Shown here piece by piece: positions 16,789-26,092 of a stretch of DNA of 64,000 bases; positions within the stretch are counted from its first letter, which is position 1; every line of letters begins with the position of its first letter. The position numbers were made by a program, and so were the translations under genes. The DNA comes from Treponema sp. (GTDB taxonomy: Bacteria > Spirochaetota > Spirochaetia > Treponematales > Treponemataceae): positions 62,001-126,000 of the forward strand of contig JAKSLX010000005.1 in the NCBI GenBank assembly GCA_024400915.1, in the 5' to 3' direction. Under the pieces are notes generated by a model that saw nothing but the letters and a program-made list of their open reading frames with translations, had not been told where the DNA came from and ran no database searches.

Positions 16789-18276
16789 ATGAAAAAAATT
16801 TTACCTTTTGTTTTATTGTTATTAAGTACATTTATTTTTGCACAAACAAATAATGTAACTCCACCAGAGGGTTATGTATTGTTGCCAAATCCAGAATTGA
16901 TTGAACAGACAATAGCTTCATCAAAAAAAGCTTATATCGTTGATTACTGTCCAATTCAGATTGGAGAAGAGAAATATGAATCGGTTTTAGAGTTTAAGTG
17001 CTACAAAAAACATACTTGGAGTGATATACCTAAAAAACTTGTTAAGCCTACGGTAGTTTTAAGAGATGGTTATGAAATTACAAGAAATCATATTCAGTTA
17101 GAAAAGAATACTGTATATGCAGTTAGAATAAATAGCCTGCTTTGGAATTATAACCGAGATTCTTTTGAGTTTGCTTTGATCAATGACTCATTCCATAAAG
17201 ATTTCCAATTAATTACTGATGAAGCTGGAATTTTACGATTAAAATGTACAGAATCATTAGCTGATACAATTGCAAAAATTGAAAATCGAAGACAAGCAGA
17301 AATTGAGCGAAAAGCAAAAGAAGAAAGACAAAGAAAAATTGAGGAAGAACAGAGAAAGATTGCAAATTTATTAAAAGATATTCCATATAAAAATGATAAA
17401 TTTGCATATGATCTACTTCCTGGTAGTGGAGATATTGTAATAAAGGCATATTTAGGAGATTCGGTAGATGAACTTGTTATTCCTAAAACTATAGAAGAGA
17501 TTCCTGTTGGTATGATTGAAAGAATTAGAATAAAAGATGATTTCGCAATCAAAAAATTGGTAATATCGTCATCTGTAAAAGAAATTGCAGATTCTGTTTT
17601 CAAAAATATGGGGATAGAATCTTTAGTTTTTGAAAAAAATTCTAAAATTGCAAAGATAGGTTCGGAAGCTTTTAAAGACAACAAAATTAAAGAACTCAAT
17701 CTGCCAAAAAAAGATATGAGTATTGGACTTGATGCTTTTTCAAATAATCAATTTAAGACTATTTCGATTTATAAAGGATATTCTTTTTTTTATAAAGTTA
17801 GATTTGGATACTTTGATTTGGAAGATTGTATGAAACAAACCGAAAATGGAATCTTGAAATCAGATGTGTTAGAGGAAGTGATATTTGAAGATGGTTGTAT
17901 TGCAATACCTCCGAGAGCTTTTGCTCAGTGTCCAAATTTGAAAAAAATATCATTACCGACAACAATTCGGAAATACGGGGCTCTTGCTTTTTATGATTGT
18001 ACAAATCTTTCTGAATTAGTTATTGCAGGAATACCTCTTGCTTCTGTGAAAGATTACGATGAGCTTGCGGAAAAAGCACGTGCAGAGTCTAAATCAAGAT
18101 TAGGAGCAGGAGCTGGAGATGTTATGGGGGCATTCTCTGTACAAGTCGCTAAAGCATTTCAATTAACAACAGACCCTTACTCTGGGGCTTGGACTTTTGT
18201 AAACTGTCCTCTTCCATTAAAAACAAAACAAATTTTAATGAAAATGGGACTGCCAGAATACGCTATAAAAGAATAA
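16789..18276 (+). CDS. secreted BspA-like leucine-rich repeat protein
   Basis: The ATG at 16789 has AGGAG eight bases upstream; an in-frame TTG six bases earlier is less likely. The 495-residue product has a signal peptide (residues 1-19, FIFA cleavage), an N-terminal beta-rich domain, a charged coiled coil (about 166-195, EIERKAKEERQRKIEEEQR), then BspA/LRR_5-type repeats such as LPTTIRKYGALAFYDCTNLSELVI. Such proteins are surface or secreted adhesins in treponemes. The coiled coil between two folded parts is unusual. Its operator-flanked position suggests XRE control. Confidence 0.8.
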   Translation: MKKILPFVLLLLSTFIFAQTNNVTPPEGYVLLPNPELIEQTIASSKKAYIVDYCPIQIGEEKYESVLEFKCYKKHTWSDIPKKLVKPTVVLRDGYEITRNHIQLEKNTVYAVRINSLLWNYNRDSFEFALINDSFHKDFQLITDEAGILRLKCTESLADTIAKIENRRQAEIERKAKEERQRKIEEEQRKIANLLKDIPYKNDKFAYDLLPGSGDIVIKAYLGDSVDELVIPKTIEEIPVGMIERIRIKDDFAIKKLVISSSVKEIADSVFKNMGIESLVFEKNSKIAKIGSEAFKDNKIKELNLPKKDMSIGLDAFSNNQFKTISIYKGYSFFYKVRFGYFDLEDCMKQTENGILKSDVLEEVIFEDGCIAIPPRAFAQCPNLKKISLPTTIRKYGALAFYDCTNLSELVIAGIPLASVKDYDELAEKARAESKSRLGAGAGDVMGAFSVQVAKAFQLTTDPYSGAWTFVNCPLPLKTKQILMKMGLPEYAIKE

Positions 18277-18298
18277 TTAAATTATTTGATATTTTTTT

Positions 18299-18332
18299 AG
18301 ACTGATTCCTTTGCAGGGTCAGTCTTTTTTTT
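18299..18332 (+). terminator. terminator after the leucine-rich repeat gene
   Basis: AGACTGATTCC and GGGTCAGTCT with eight T residues. It is nearly the same hairpin as at 16017-16047. Confidence 0.8.
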
Positions 18333-18342
18333 GAGCTAAGAA

Positions 18343-18456
18343 TAGGAGCACCGCCGAAGGCGTTCGTGCGACCTCCTGTCGCTGACAAGAATTTCTGATG
18401 AAATTCTTGCATGTGGAAATTGCTCTTGTGCGGCATCCGTGCCGCACGGTTTTTTA
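18343..18456 (+). ncRNA. candidate small RNA: three successive hairpins ending in a terminator
   Basis: AGGAG...CCTCCT encloses CGCC-GAA-GGCG (18344-18377). CAAGAATTTC/GAAATTCTTG is a perfect 10-base hairpin (18386-18409). GTGCGGCA/TGCCGCAC is followed by a T-run (18428-18456). No ORF lies here. A transcript of about 110 bases would be fully structured. No promoter is evident between the preceding terminator and the first hairpin, so it could also be decayed repeat sequence. Bases 18457-18513 hold nothing I can name. Confidence 0.4.
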
Positions 18457-18513
18457 ATATTTATGTTGCATGAATTCCATGACTAATTATATCACAAAAT
18501 ATGATAAAAAATA

Positions 18514-18557
18514 AAATCCCCCGCATCAAGAAAACCATTTCCTGAAACGAGGGATTA
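18514..18557 (-). terminator. terminator of ackA
   Basis: On the minus strand AATCCCTCG pairs with GCGGGGGATT, followed by a TTTATTTT run. Confidence 0.55.
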
Positions 18558-18616
18558 TTTCAAATAACTTCCTTAAGACAAGACAACTGCCCGGGAGATT
18601 ATTTCAAGACTCTCAT

Positions 18617-19957
18617 TTACTTTGCTCTTACAACTACCTTTGCAAGATCAGGGCGCTTTACGAGGTCAGCCTTGAGGCCTTCTTCGCGAGCCTTGTTTAC
18701 ATAGTCCTTGCTCTGGAATGAATATGTGAAGTTTGTATGAACATCGTATGTTCCCTTCATGAGGGCATAGGCATCTTCTGTCATTACAAGCTCTTCGTCC
18801 GTTGGGATTACGAAAATCTTTGTTGCGCTGTCATCAGCAGAAATGCAAGTTTCAGCATTGCCTGTGAATGACCACTGGTTCTTCTGTTCGTCAATCTTGA
18901 TTCCGTAGTTTTCAAGACCCTGTGTAGACTTAAGGCGGAATACTGGACCGCGTTCACCAACACCAGCTGTGAATACGATTGCATCAACATGACCGAGTTC
19001 TGCCATGTATGCACCGATGTACTTCTTGATGCGGAGTGCTTCCATCTCGATGCAGAGCTTTGCCTTTTCATCTCCGTCCTTTGCTGCCATTTCAACATCG
19101 CGGCGGTCTGCAAACTTGCCTGTAACACCGAGACATCCAGACTTCTTGTTGAGTGCAGTGTCCATTTCGTCTGCTGACATTCCTGTCTTGCGCATGATGT
19201 AGAATGGAAGGGCTGGGTCAAGGTCACCAGAACGTGTACCCATTACGAGACCTTCAAGAGGTGTGATACCCATTGTTGTGTCGTAGCACTTTCCGTTCTT
19301 TACGGCACACATTGAAGCACCGTTACCGATGTGACAGATGATTATGTTTGTATCTTCTGGCTTCTTTCCAAGGAGAACTGAAGCGCGCTTTGCAGTGTAG
19401 AGGAATGATGTTCCGTGGAAACCGTACTTGCGTGCTGCATACTTTTCGTACCATTCGTGTGGAATTGCATACATGAAGTTTTCAGCTGGCATTGTCTGGT
19501 GCCATGCTGTATCCATAACTGCTGCGTGTGGAACATTTGGCATAACCTTCTGTGCAGCTTCGATACCCATGATATTTGCAGGCATGTGGAGTGGACCAAG
19601 ATCGATTACTTCCTTGAATCCTGCAAGAACTTCTGGAGTTACGAGAACAGACTTTGTGAACTTTTCTCCACCATGGAGAACACGGTGACCAACGGCTCCG
19701 ATTTCGCTGAGGTCAGAGATAACACCTGTTTCCTTGTCTGTGATCATCTTGAGGATGAGTTCGATTGCTTCCTTGTGTGTTGGACATGGGCTTTCAAGTT
19801 CAACCTTGTTTCCCTTTGCCTTGTGTGTGATGCATGAACCTTCAATACCAATTCTTTCTACTACACCATTTGCAAGAACTTCCTTGTTGTCCCAGTCATA
19901 AACCTGGTACTTAGCAGAAGAAGATCCACAGTTCAATGTCAAAATAGTCATAGCCAT
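18617..19957 (-). CDS. ackA: acetate kinase
   Basis: A 446-residue enzyme starting MTILTLNCGSSSAKYQV (phosphate-binding N-terminus after MA). Conserved segments are HRVLHGGEKF, HGTSFLY, CHIGNGASMCAVKNGK, TPLEGLVMGTRSGDLDPA and FTAGVGERGP. It makes ATP and acetate from acetyl phosphate and is central to fermentation. It is about 40 residues longer than typical AckA because of a basic C-terminal tail (from about 410) that I cannot assign. pta is not adjacent. The chosen ATG at 19957 has AGAGG upstream. Confidence 0.95.
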   Translation of the reverse strand: MAMTILTLNCGSSSAKYQVYDWDNKEVLANGVVERIGIEGSCITHKAKGNKVELESPCPTHKEAIELILKMITDKETGVISDLSEIGAVGHRVLHGGEKFTKSVLVTPEVLAGFKEVIDLGPLHMPANIMGIEAAQKVMPNVPHAAVMDTAWHQTMPAENFMYAIPHEWYEKYAARKYGFHGTSFLYTAKRASVLLGKKPEDTNIIICHIGNGASMCAVKNGKCYDTTMGITPLEGLVMGTRSGDLDPALPFYIMRKTGMSADEMDTALNKKSGCLGVTGKFADRRDVEMAAKDGDEKAKLCIEMEALRIKKYIGAYMAELGHVDAIVFTAGVGERGPVFRLKSTQGLENYGIKIDEQKNQWSFTGNAETCISADDSATKIFVIPTDEELVMTEDAYALMKGTYDVHTNFTYSFQSKDYVNKAREEGLKADLVKRPDLAKVVVRAK

Positions 19958-20169
19958 AATGTGCCTCTGAAATAATAAAAAATTATGCGGATATTATATT
20001 GAAAATATCAGTGAAACTCAATTATGAATAAATCAAAGCTTGTTTATATCAAAACACTCACGGAAAGAACCGCCTCAAGCCTGCTCCGGTTCTCCCTTAC
20101 AATTGTAAAAAGCTTCGGTTTTACCTCAGAATTTCATTGGGTCGAAAGTCGCATTTTGAGACGAACCTT

Positions 20170-20345
20170 TCCTACGTGTTTTGATTTCGACAATGCTTCA
20201 TATCAAAAAAATTTTCACAGATTTTTCAAAATGCCGCTATATCATATCAGGGACTTACATACAGAAAAAATGTGGGTCCCAGCGACGTAAAAATCAGGAG
20301 TGGTGCTCTCGGGGAATATCATTCTTAGATGATAAATTTTCAGGC
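20170..20345. repeat. duplicated segment, copy 1, with a left half of the palindromic repeat
   Basis: The stretch is nearly identical to 35607-35784 (shared landmarks: TTTTGATTTCGACAATGC, GCCGCTATATCATATCAGGG against GCCACTATATCATATCAGGG). It includes the left half of the long palindrome (20262-20313, GTGGGTCCCAGCGACG), without its right half. In both places it abuts the 3' end of a Fic gene remnant, so the unit copied included the end of that gene. Bases 19958-20169 carry no feature I can support apart from a weak GTAAAA/TTTTAC hairpin near 20103. Confidence 0.75.
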
Positions 20346-21059
20346 CTATTTCTGAATCCAAACGTAAGCCGTTGCTGAACTTGCTCCGACTTTTTCTATC
20401 AACCCTTCCTTGACAAGCTCTGCTAAAGTACGTTCAACAGTATTGGTGCTTATGCCAGGGCATTTTTCCAGAATTTCTTTTTTATTTATTTTATCTTTGG
20501 AATCAAGAGTAGCATATCAGTTTTTATTGCTGTTCCAGACTTCCAGGAATGTTTCTGTCATTTGGCGCATTGCTTCTTCTGTTTCAAATTCAGACACGGG
20601 AGCAAACCTTACTTTCTGAACACCATTAGCATCTGTTTCTGCAATTATGTTATCGCTTGATTTGAATTTGCCGCCAAAACCATTTTTGTTATACGAATAC
20701 AAATCTCTATGAAGCTGTTGAATTATATTTGAGGTCGGAATGATATAATCATAACTTTCATGAATAGTAGAAAGAACATCTCTATAGCCAGAGATTTCCT
20801 GTTCATTTCTGTTCCGTAGTTCTGATTTTTGTGACATCAATTCTTCAAGTCGTTTATCAGTTGTAAAAATGCCCTCGATTCTGTTTGATGATTTTGTACT
20901 TTGGATTTTGGCAATTTCCATTAAACTGTTAAGTTAGTCCTTCTTTGCTTCAACAAAAAGTTGTTGTCTGCCTTTATGTTCATAGATAGCGTTCAACAGC
21001 TGGTCAATTTCAGGTGTCATTAATTTTTTTGCGTTCTCATTGTATTCAAAATTATGCAT
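20346..21059 (-). pseudogene. Fic-family gene, frameshifted and internally deleted
   Basis: The intact relative at 33843-34889 shows what is lost. The 5' part (21059 to about 20937) encodes MHNFEYNENAKKLM ... HKGRQQLFVEAKKD, then a frameshift leads to MEIAKIQSTKSSNRIEGIF (inhibition motif SxxxEG kept). The sequence stops at about 20519 before the catalytic HPFxDGNGR loop, which is deleted. The last part encodes only the C-terminal winged helix (TNTVERTLAELVKEGLIEKV). It cannot make an active AMP-transferase. Confidence 0.8.
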
Positions 21060-21088
21060 TATGTATCTCTACTCCCAAGAATCAAAAC

Positions 21089-21121
21089 CTCTATGTCATT
21101 ATACACTAGAATGACATAGAG
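21089..21121. repeat. perfect inverted repeat
   Basis: CTCTATGTCATT and AATGACATAGAG, 12-base arms with a 9-base loop, in an otherwise empty stretch (21060-21333). It could be a terminator or an operator; there is no T-run. Confidence 0.5.
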
Positions 21122-21333
21122 AATCTGATTGACGAGCTCAAAACCCCGAGTCGTTATACCATCACTTGAACTCTTATAATACAATAACAATTCCTGTTCA
21201 GTATGAAATAAGACATTGTGCTTATAATTACTAAATAATAAAAGTATAACAATTGAGACTTCCAAATTATATTTGGGAGTCTCTCATTAAAATAATGCTA
21301 GTCGTTGGCTATAATATAGAAAGTATAGAATAA

Positions 21334-21576
21334 ATGCCTTCACAAAATTCAAACTGGATTTACAAATATTCAGAAAATCTCAAGCAAAATATCGCCTTAA
21401 GTAAAAGCACCGGCTGGGTTTATTGCGAAGACGGAACACAATACTCTCCAGAAGAATATGCCATTCTCAAATCAACAGGACAGCCTATTCCTCTGCAGGT
21501 TCATATTATAAAGAAGATGTTTGATGGAGTGTTGGTGGCAGCGAAACCGAAACCATGCACAAAAAAAACCGTCTAA
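21334..21576 (+). CDS. small hypothetical protein
   Basis: An 80-residue protein with a repeated aromatic pattern (NWIYKYSENL, GWVYCEDGTQYSPEEYAIL). I do not recognise the family. Its stop overlaps the stop of the converging FlhA-like gene by four bases. No strong ribosome-binding site is seen. Confidence 0.4.
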   Translation: MPSQNSNWIYKYSENLKQNIALSKSTGWVYCEDGTQYSPEEYAILKSTGQPIPLQVHIIKKMFDGVLVAAKPKPCTKKTV

Positions 21577-22691
21577 TTAGTGTCTTTTTCCACTAATTTA
21601 TATACAGCTGATATATCATTCATTATCTGCACAGCCTTTTCATCAGCAGATTTACTTGTCTCAACAATATTTCTTAATTCAGCATTTTCCCAATGAATGT
21701 AATATTCATTTTCTTTAAGTCCCATATTATCCACGATTCTTATTTTAGGTAGATTTGATATCTTCTTTCTTAATTCAGAAATTATTGACAACAATGGAGC
21801 TCCCTCCTCAGAATCAACTAAAGGAATAAGCGTATAACTTATTTCCAAGGTAAACTCATTTTTGTTCATTTCGATAATTTCTTCAGAACTTAGGGGTTTT
21901 TCTGATTCAGCTTTTACTAATTTGAAGTCACCTGTTATATTCAATCCAGCAGCAAAACTAACAACCATAACTGGAAGTGTAAACAAAACTGCATTTCCAA
22001 CTGTTATAAACATGGTATTTTCTAGTGCCATTCCAATTGATGTTTTTAATTTGAAAACTTGAATAAGTATTCCGCCAGCAAGATTTACGAGTGTAAAAAA
22101 TACATTTGCTTTAGAAAGCCCACTTAGAAACTTCGAAGCTCCATCCATACTCGAATAGTAATCAATTTTCTTTCTCAAGTTTTCTTTTAATATTTCAGCT
22201 TCTTTTTTATCAATAATTCCCTGATTAAGTTTGTTATCAATATCAAAAAACTTCTGATTCATACTATCCAAAATGAACCTTGCGGTTACTTCAGAAACAC
22301 GACAGCCACCCTTTGAAATAATAAGAATTTGTGCTGTAAGGAGAATTACAATAAATATTCCACCAATAATATAATTCTTTCCGTCTATTGTACCTGATAT
22401 AATTCCCCCCAGAGGAACACTGATACCACTTTCATAACCAATTAAGGAGATTCTAGTAAGGCTGATATTCAATGCCATAGAAAACAACGAAAACAGTAAA
22501 ACCAATTTAGGCATTGCCACACGATTTTTTGTAATTGAATATATCAGGATTGCAATACTGAAAAGAGATTCAATTCCAATCAGACTCTCCAATACAATTA
22601 CTGGCAGCGGAATTAATATCATCAAAACAACTAATATCATTGCTACGGGTATTATGTTGTACATAATAAAATCGAGTATTTTGTTTTTCAT
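21573..22691 (-). CDS. short FlhA-like (FHIPEP family) membrane protein
   Basis: A 372-residue protein homologous to the export-gate protein FlhA/SctV but about half as long. The membrane part is recognisable: PLPVIVLESLIGI, ALNISLTRISL, ITKGGxRVSEVTARF in the form IISKGGCRVSEVTARFILDS, and the loop DNKLNQGIIDKKEAE ... DYYSSMDGASKFLSG. The cytoplasmic domain is reduced to about 100 residues with the sub-motif YTLIPLVD...LPKIRIVDNMGLKENEYYI. Ribosome-binding site GAGGAGG. The promoter has the shared motif of this locus. FlhA builds type III flagellar export gates; this one is too short and lacks export-gene neighbours, so another role is likely. Confidence 0.8.
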   Translation of the reverse strand: MKNKILDFIMYNIIPVAMILVVLMILIPLPVIVLESLIGIESLFSIAILIYSITKNRVAMPKLVLLFSLFSMALNISLTRISLIGYESGISVPLGGIISGTIDGKNYIIGGIFIVILLTAQILIISKGGCRVSEVTARFILDSMNQKFFDIDNKLNQGIIDKKEAEILKENLRKKIDYYSSMDGASKFLSGLSKANVFFTLVNLAGGILIQVFKLKTSIGMALENTMFITVGNAVLFTLPVMVVSFAAGLNITGDFKLVKAESEKPLSSEEIIEMNKNEFTLEISYTLIPLVDSEEGAPLLSIISELRKKISNLPKIRIVDNMGLKENEYYIHWENAELRNIVETSKSADEKAVQIMNDISAVYKLVEKDTN

Positions 22692-22715
22692 TTTGACCTC
22701 CTCTTATACATAAAC

Positions 22716-22750
22716 AGTATAAGATACAAACACTATCATTTTATGATAAT
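22716..22750 (-). promoter_or_regulatory. shared-motif promoter of the FlhA-like gene
   Basis: On the minus strand TTATCATAAAATGATAG, an 11-base spacer, then the -10 TATACT. The same arrangement occurs upstream of five other units in this locus. Confidence 0.7.
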
Positions 22751-22754
22751 AAGA

Positions 22755-23084
22755 TTAGAATTTTCTCTTCGAATATGAATTAGGGGTCAATAATTCCCGA
22801 AGCTTTTCAAATTGAATCTGGTCTTGTTCACACCCTTCACCTATATTGTAAAAATGTGCTAGTTTACGGATATCTTGAGGAATACCGTAATAACTCATTT
22901 TTTTTAGCCAATGGAAAGCCTGTTTTTTATTTGGTTCTATATTTGAATAATAACGAAACAAAAATTGATAAGCTTCTCTACTCTGTTCATGAAACATTTC
23001 TTCCAACTTTTGTGAATCAATTATAAAATCATTTTTGAAATAAAATAGATTGTGTTCTAGTTCCGACTGTACAGTTCGTAGCAC
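22755..23084 (-). CDS. hypothetical protein with a Sel1-like repeat
   Basis: A 109-residue product from a GTG start that overlaps the end of the preceding gene by 28 bases, suggesting translational coupling (or that both derive from one frameshifted gene). The segment AFHWLKKMSYYGIPQDIRKLAHFYNIGEG resembles one Sel1/TPR-like repeat. Function unknown. Confidence 0.5.
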   Translation of the reverse strand: MLRTVQSELEHNLFYFKNDFIIDSQKLEEMFHEQSREAYQFLFRYYSNIEPNKKQAFHWLKKMSYYGIPQDIRKLAHFYNIGEGCEQDQIQFEKLRELLTPNSYSKRKF

Positions 23085-23362
23085 ATTCTGCAGAAGACTT
23101 TTAAATCAATCAACTTAACATCACAAACATTTTTTCCATATATAAGTATTCTGTATTGTTTAGGATGCAGTTTCATATTGTCTTCAATATGTATAGCAGG
23201 AAGTTTCAAATGTTCCCTTTCTAGGATTATCTCACGAAACTGTTCTAATGATGATAATTTTTTTTTTTTGTTTTCAGCAATAGTTACAATTGGAAGGACA
23301 GAATATCCCAATTCAATTATTATTGGTTCCTGAGTGAAATCTAGTTTTTCTTCGTTTGCCAT
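23057..23362 (-). CDS. FlhA cytoplasmic-domain-like small protein
   Basis: A 101-residue soluble protein. Its core, IIELGYSVLPIVTIAE ... LKLPAIHIEDNMKLHPKQYRI, has the same order as the start of the FlhA cytoplasmic domain (LExGYxLIxLVD ... PxIRIxDNxxLxPNxYxI) and as the tail of the FlhA-like protein one gene downstream. It overlaps the preceding gene by 22 bases and has AGGAG upstream. It looks like a free-standing copy of that subdomain. Confidence 0.6.
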   Translation of the reverse strand: MANEEKLDFTQEPIIIELGYSVLPIVTIAENKKKKLSSLEQFREIILEREHLKLPAIHIEDNMKLHPKQYRILIYGKNVCDVKLIDLKVFCRMCYELYSRN

Positions 23363-23943
23363 TTGCTTTTCTCCTGCTTAATCAATTCAATAGATTGTTC
23401 ATCTCCACATTCCGCAGCTTTCTTTATAAGACCATAAATTGGTTTCTTTGATTTTTTCACATAGATACCTTCTTGATAACAGTAAGCTTGTATCCGATAT
23501 CCAATACCGTTATATGCATCTTCCAGAATTTCCGCACATTTGAAATAGTATTCTCGGTTTACTCCTGTCAGATTTTTTCTAAGATATTCCATAATCATCA
23601 AGATAAAAGTTTCACCACTGCAACAGGCAAGTTCATAAAAATTGTTATCTCGTTTATAAAGATCCAGTCCCTGATTAATTAAATCATCATAAATTACTGC
23701 AATTTGCATATAATCTTCAGGTTTAATCATGTCACCCGATTTGTATTTTCGTTTCAAATAAACAGTTAATTCCTTATCAAACCTTATAAATCTGGTATGA
23801 GTCGGAAACAATCTCTTTTGTTCTTCTGTTAACGGATCTTCACTATCACGCACAAAAGTAATAACAGGAGCTGCACACAAATCTGGCAAATATATTAGAC
23901 CTACGATAGAAGTATTGTTGTAAACAAATAAATCTAATTTCAT
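23341..23943 (-). CDS. hypothetical protein
   Basis: The ATG at 23943 (MKLDLFVYNN) with AGGTG nine bases upstream is preferred over the GTG at 23952. The 200-residue product has an N-terminal alpha/beta part and a C-terminal helical segment (KKPIYGLIKKAAECGDEQSIELI) like a Sel1 repeat end. First gene of a three-gene overlapping unit under a shared-motif promoter. I do not recognise the N-terminal domain. Confidence 0.55.
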   Translation of the reverse strand: MKLDLFVYNNTSIVGLIYLPDLCAAPVITFVRDSEDPLTEEQKRLFPTHTRFIRFDKELTVYLKRKYKSGDMIKPEDYMQIAVIYDDLINQGLDLYKRDNNFYELACCSGETFILMIMEYLRKNLTGVNREYYFKCAEILEDAYNGIGYRIQAYCYQEGIYVKKSKKPIYGLIKKAAECGDEQSIELIKQEKSKWQTKKN

Positions 23944-24115
23944 AACTTTCACCTAGCATTCAAATCACAATTCTCTTACTGTTATTGCTTTCTCTTCTTG
24001 AATTTTACACAATTCATTAATAATCATTACAAAAGAAATGATTTTCTGATTACGCCGAAGATATACTTTTATTGTCTTCGGTCTCTGTATTCCAGTAGAT
24101 CCTTCCACGTCTATA

Positions 24116-24150
24116 TTATTAACATGTAAAGGCTATCATTTGATGAACGT
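24116..24150 (-). promoter_or_regulatory. shared-motif promoter of the 23943-22755 unit
   Basis: On the minus strand CGTTCATCAAATGATAG, 11 bases, then TAATAA at the -10 position. The leader to the first gene would be about 165 bases. Bases 23944-24115 show no other feature. Confidence 0.6.
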
Positions 24151-24186
24151 AAGTTTAAAATATTTGCTAAGAAAATTTTTTGAAGT

Positions 24187-24220
24187 CGCTCACTAAATGA
24201 TAGTGTGTGCAATCTATACT
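24187..24220 (+). promoter_or_regulatory. shared-motif promoter of the first PcfJ-like gene
   Basis: CGCTCACTAAATGATAG, 11 bases, TATACT, then AGAGG before the ATG at 24241. It forms an inverted pair with the divergent motif at 24133-24150. Confidence 0.75.
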
Positions 24221-24240
24221 TTAATCATTAGAGGATTTGT

Positions 24241-26088
24241 ATGGCACTTACCCCAGTACAAAAGAAATTAATTTTTCAGAAAGTCCATTGCACAAAATAT
24301 CTGAAAGCTACTCACGGAAATTACGTTCTTGAACATAATGAACAGGACAATAACTGGTACTATCGCAAAGACTGGAATCGGAACCAATATGCCGGTAGAG
24401 CTTCTACTAGTCCCATTAATTGGAAACACAATCAGAAATATGAACTGAAAGATAAAGAATTTTCCGGCGTTGTTGTAAAAATTGGGAAGGTTCGTATTTC
24501 AACAACACTAGGACTTTATAACTACGATACAAATAGTCTATATGCCTGTGATTTTGTACCATCTAAAAAAGACGGATGTTCTGTTATGGCAGCTACAGTA
24601 TTTTATAGAAATGGATGCAAAAGAATTGTTCCTCTTGATTGCATTGTTGAATATGAAGGATATACGAACGGAAAAGAAACAGAATATATTCTCAACAACC
24701 TAGAGAAGTTAATTTCTATAGATACCCCAATAAAAGATTATTTTACCAACGAAGATGGGAATCTTGAATCAAAACTAAAATACATTTGTCCTAACAAGAT
24801 ATCAGAAAAAGATGACGGAACAGTCGAAATTGAAAACACTTATTTTTGTATAAACTCTGAAACTGGTGAGCTTGTGCAATTAAAAAGATATCTCACCCTA
24901 AATGTGAGAAAACGTATCTCAAGAGTATTTGCAGATAAAGAAGACAAATGGTTCAATATTACAGATGAAGAATACTCGAAAATAATGGAAATCATGAATA
25001 AACAGATGAAAGAAGAATGTGGCTTTGTTCCAGACCTTTCATACGGAGTTACAAATTTTGACCGGCTTGTAAACTTTGCAAATTTCCCATTTGCACCAGA
25101 ATTAAATGAATTCTCTCATTTTTTCAATCATGATAAACCGGGCTCTTATAACACAGACTGTCATAATATTGAATATAAGTCTCCTGTTGGTTTAGAAGAA
25201 AATTTAAAAAGAAATCCAGCTGCTGTCCGCGAATTTTTCAAATTATGCGGTACACCATACACATCAAAGAATAACGGAATTTTTCTGCAAGGCCATCGAC
25301 CTTTTCTTGAATATTTAGGAATCTGGCATGCAGGATTTAGGGATGAAAATATTATTGAAAAAATTATCTCAGCAGATGAACACATGTTATTTGCCGCAAC
25401 ACTCAATGACAATGTGACCTTTGGAATTTATACTGATGATGACAATGATGAACCCAGAGAGGAAACTTGTCTCTGTTTTGTAGATGAGCCTTACTTATTT
25501 TCTGATATCCGATACTTATTTAGACTTTATGATGAAAAAAGAGCAGGAATGCTGACTGTTGAACTTATATCAGAAAAAGAAAGTTATATCACCCCGGATG
25601 CATTGGACTATTTAATTACTCTGAATGATGAAAATCATTTGACTAATGATGTAATCAGAAAAATTGGCAAAGAAGGATTTACTCCTTACAATCATAATTT
25701 ATTAATGCGCATGTATCGGGATATATATCCTGCTCCAAGTGAATCTTTTGAAAACCAGGAAATTCCTTACACCCCGGAAGAGAAAGAACTGAACTGGGAG
25801 AATTCCGGCTATACTTTCTGCCTGCCAGAAGATACAAATCGTCTTTTGGATATCGGTTCCAAAATGAATATTTGTGTAGGTCATTTATATCGTGATAAGG
25901 CCGTCAATAAACAATGTACCATTGTTTATGCAAAAATAGCTGATGATTACGAACTTTGTATTGAACTTCACAAAGCTACAAATAACCGCTTCAGATTGAT
26001 TCAAAAAAGTGCATTTTCAAACCATGCACCTCAAGGAGAATTGCTGGAAGTTTTTAACCAATGGTGCCGGGTTAAGGGAATATTTTAG
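24241..26088 (+). CDS. PcfJ-like protein
   Basis: A 615-residue protein. The C-terminal about 110 residues match the PcfJ domain: FCLPEDTNRLLDIGSKMNICVGHLY, then TIVYAKIADDYELCIELHKATNN and a final W(C)RVKGI. PcfJ-type proteins occur on conjugative and phage-like elements; their activity is not settled. The first 500 residues show no domain I can name. It stands alone on the plus strand under a shared-motif promoter. Its last 77 bases were copied to 29085-29162. Confidence 0.7.
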   Translation: MALTPVQKKLIFQKVHCTKYLKATHGNYVLEHNEQDNNWYYRKDWNRNQYAGRASTSPINWKHNQKYELKDKEFSGVVVKIGKVRISTTLGLYNYDTNSLYACDFVPSKKDGCSVMAATVFYRNGCKRIVPLDCIVEYEGYTNGKETEYILNNLEKLISIDTPIKDYFTNEDGNLESKLKYICPNKISEKDDGTVEIENTYFCINSETGELVQLKRYLTLNVRKRISRVFADKEDKWFNITDEEYSKIMEIMNKQMKEECGFVPDLSYGVTNFDRLVNFANFPFAPELNEFSHFFNHDKPGSYNTDCHNIEYKSPVGLEENLKRNPAAVREFFKLCGTPYTSKNNGIFLQGHRPFLEYLGIWHAGFRDENIIEKIISADEHMLFAATLNDNVTFGIYTDDDNDEPREETCLCFVDEPYLFSDIRYLFRLYDEKRAGMLTVELISEKESYITPDALDYLITLNDENHLTNDVIRKIGKEGFTPYNHNLLMRMYRDIYPAPSESFENQEIPYTPEEKELNWENSGYTFCLPEDTNRLLDIGSKMNICVGHLYRDKAVNKQCTIVYAKIADDYELCIELHKATNNRFRLIQKSAFSNHAPQGELLEVFNQWCRVKGIF

Positions 26089-26092
26089 AACT

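Noticed and set aside
19958..20169. A Rex site before ackA
   Set aside because: No GTGA-N6-TCAC palindrome is present in this stretch.
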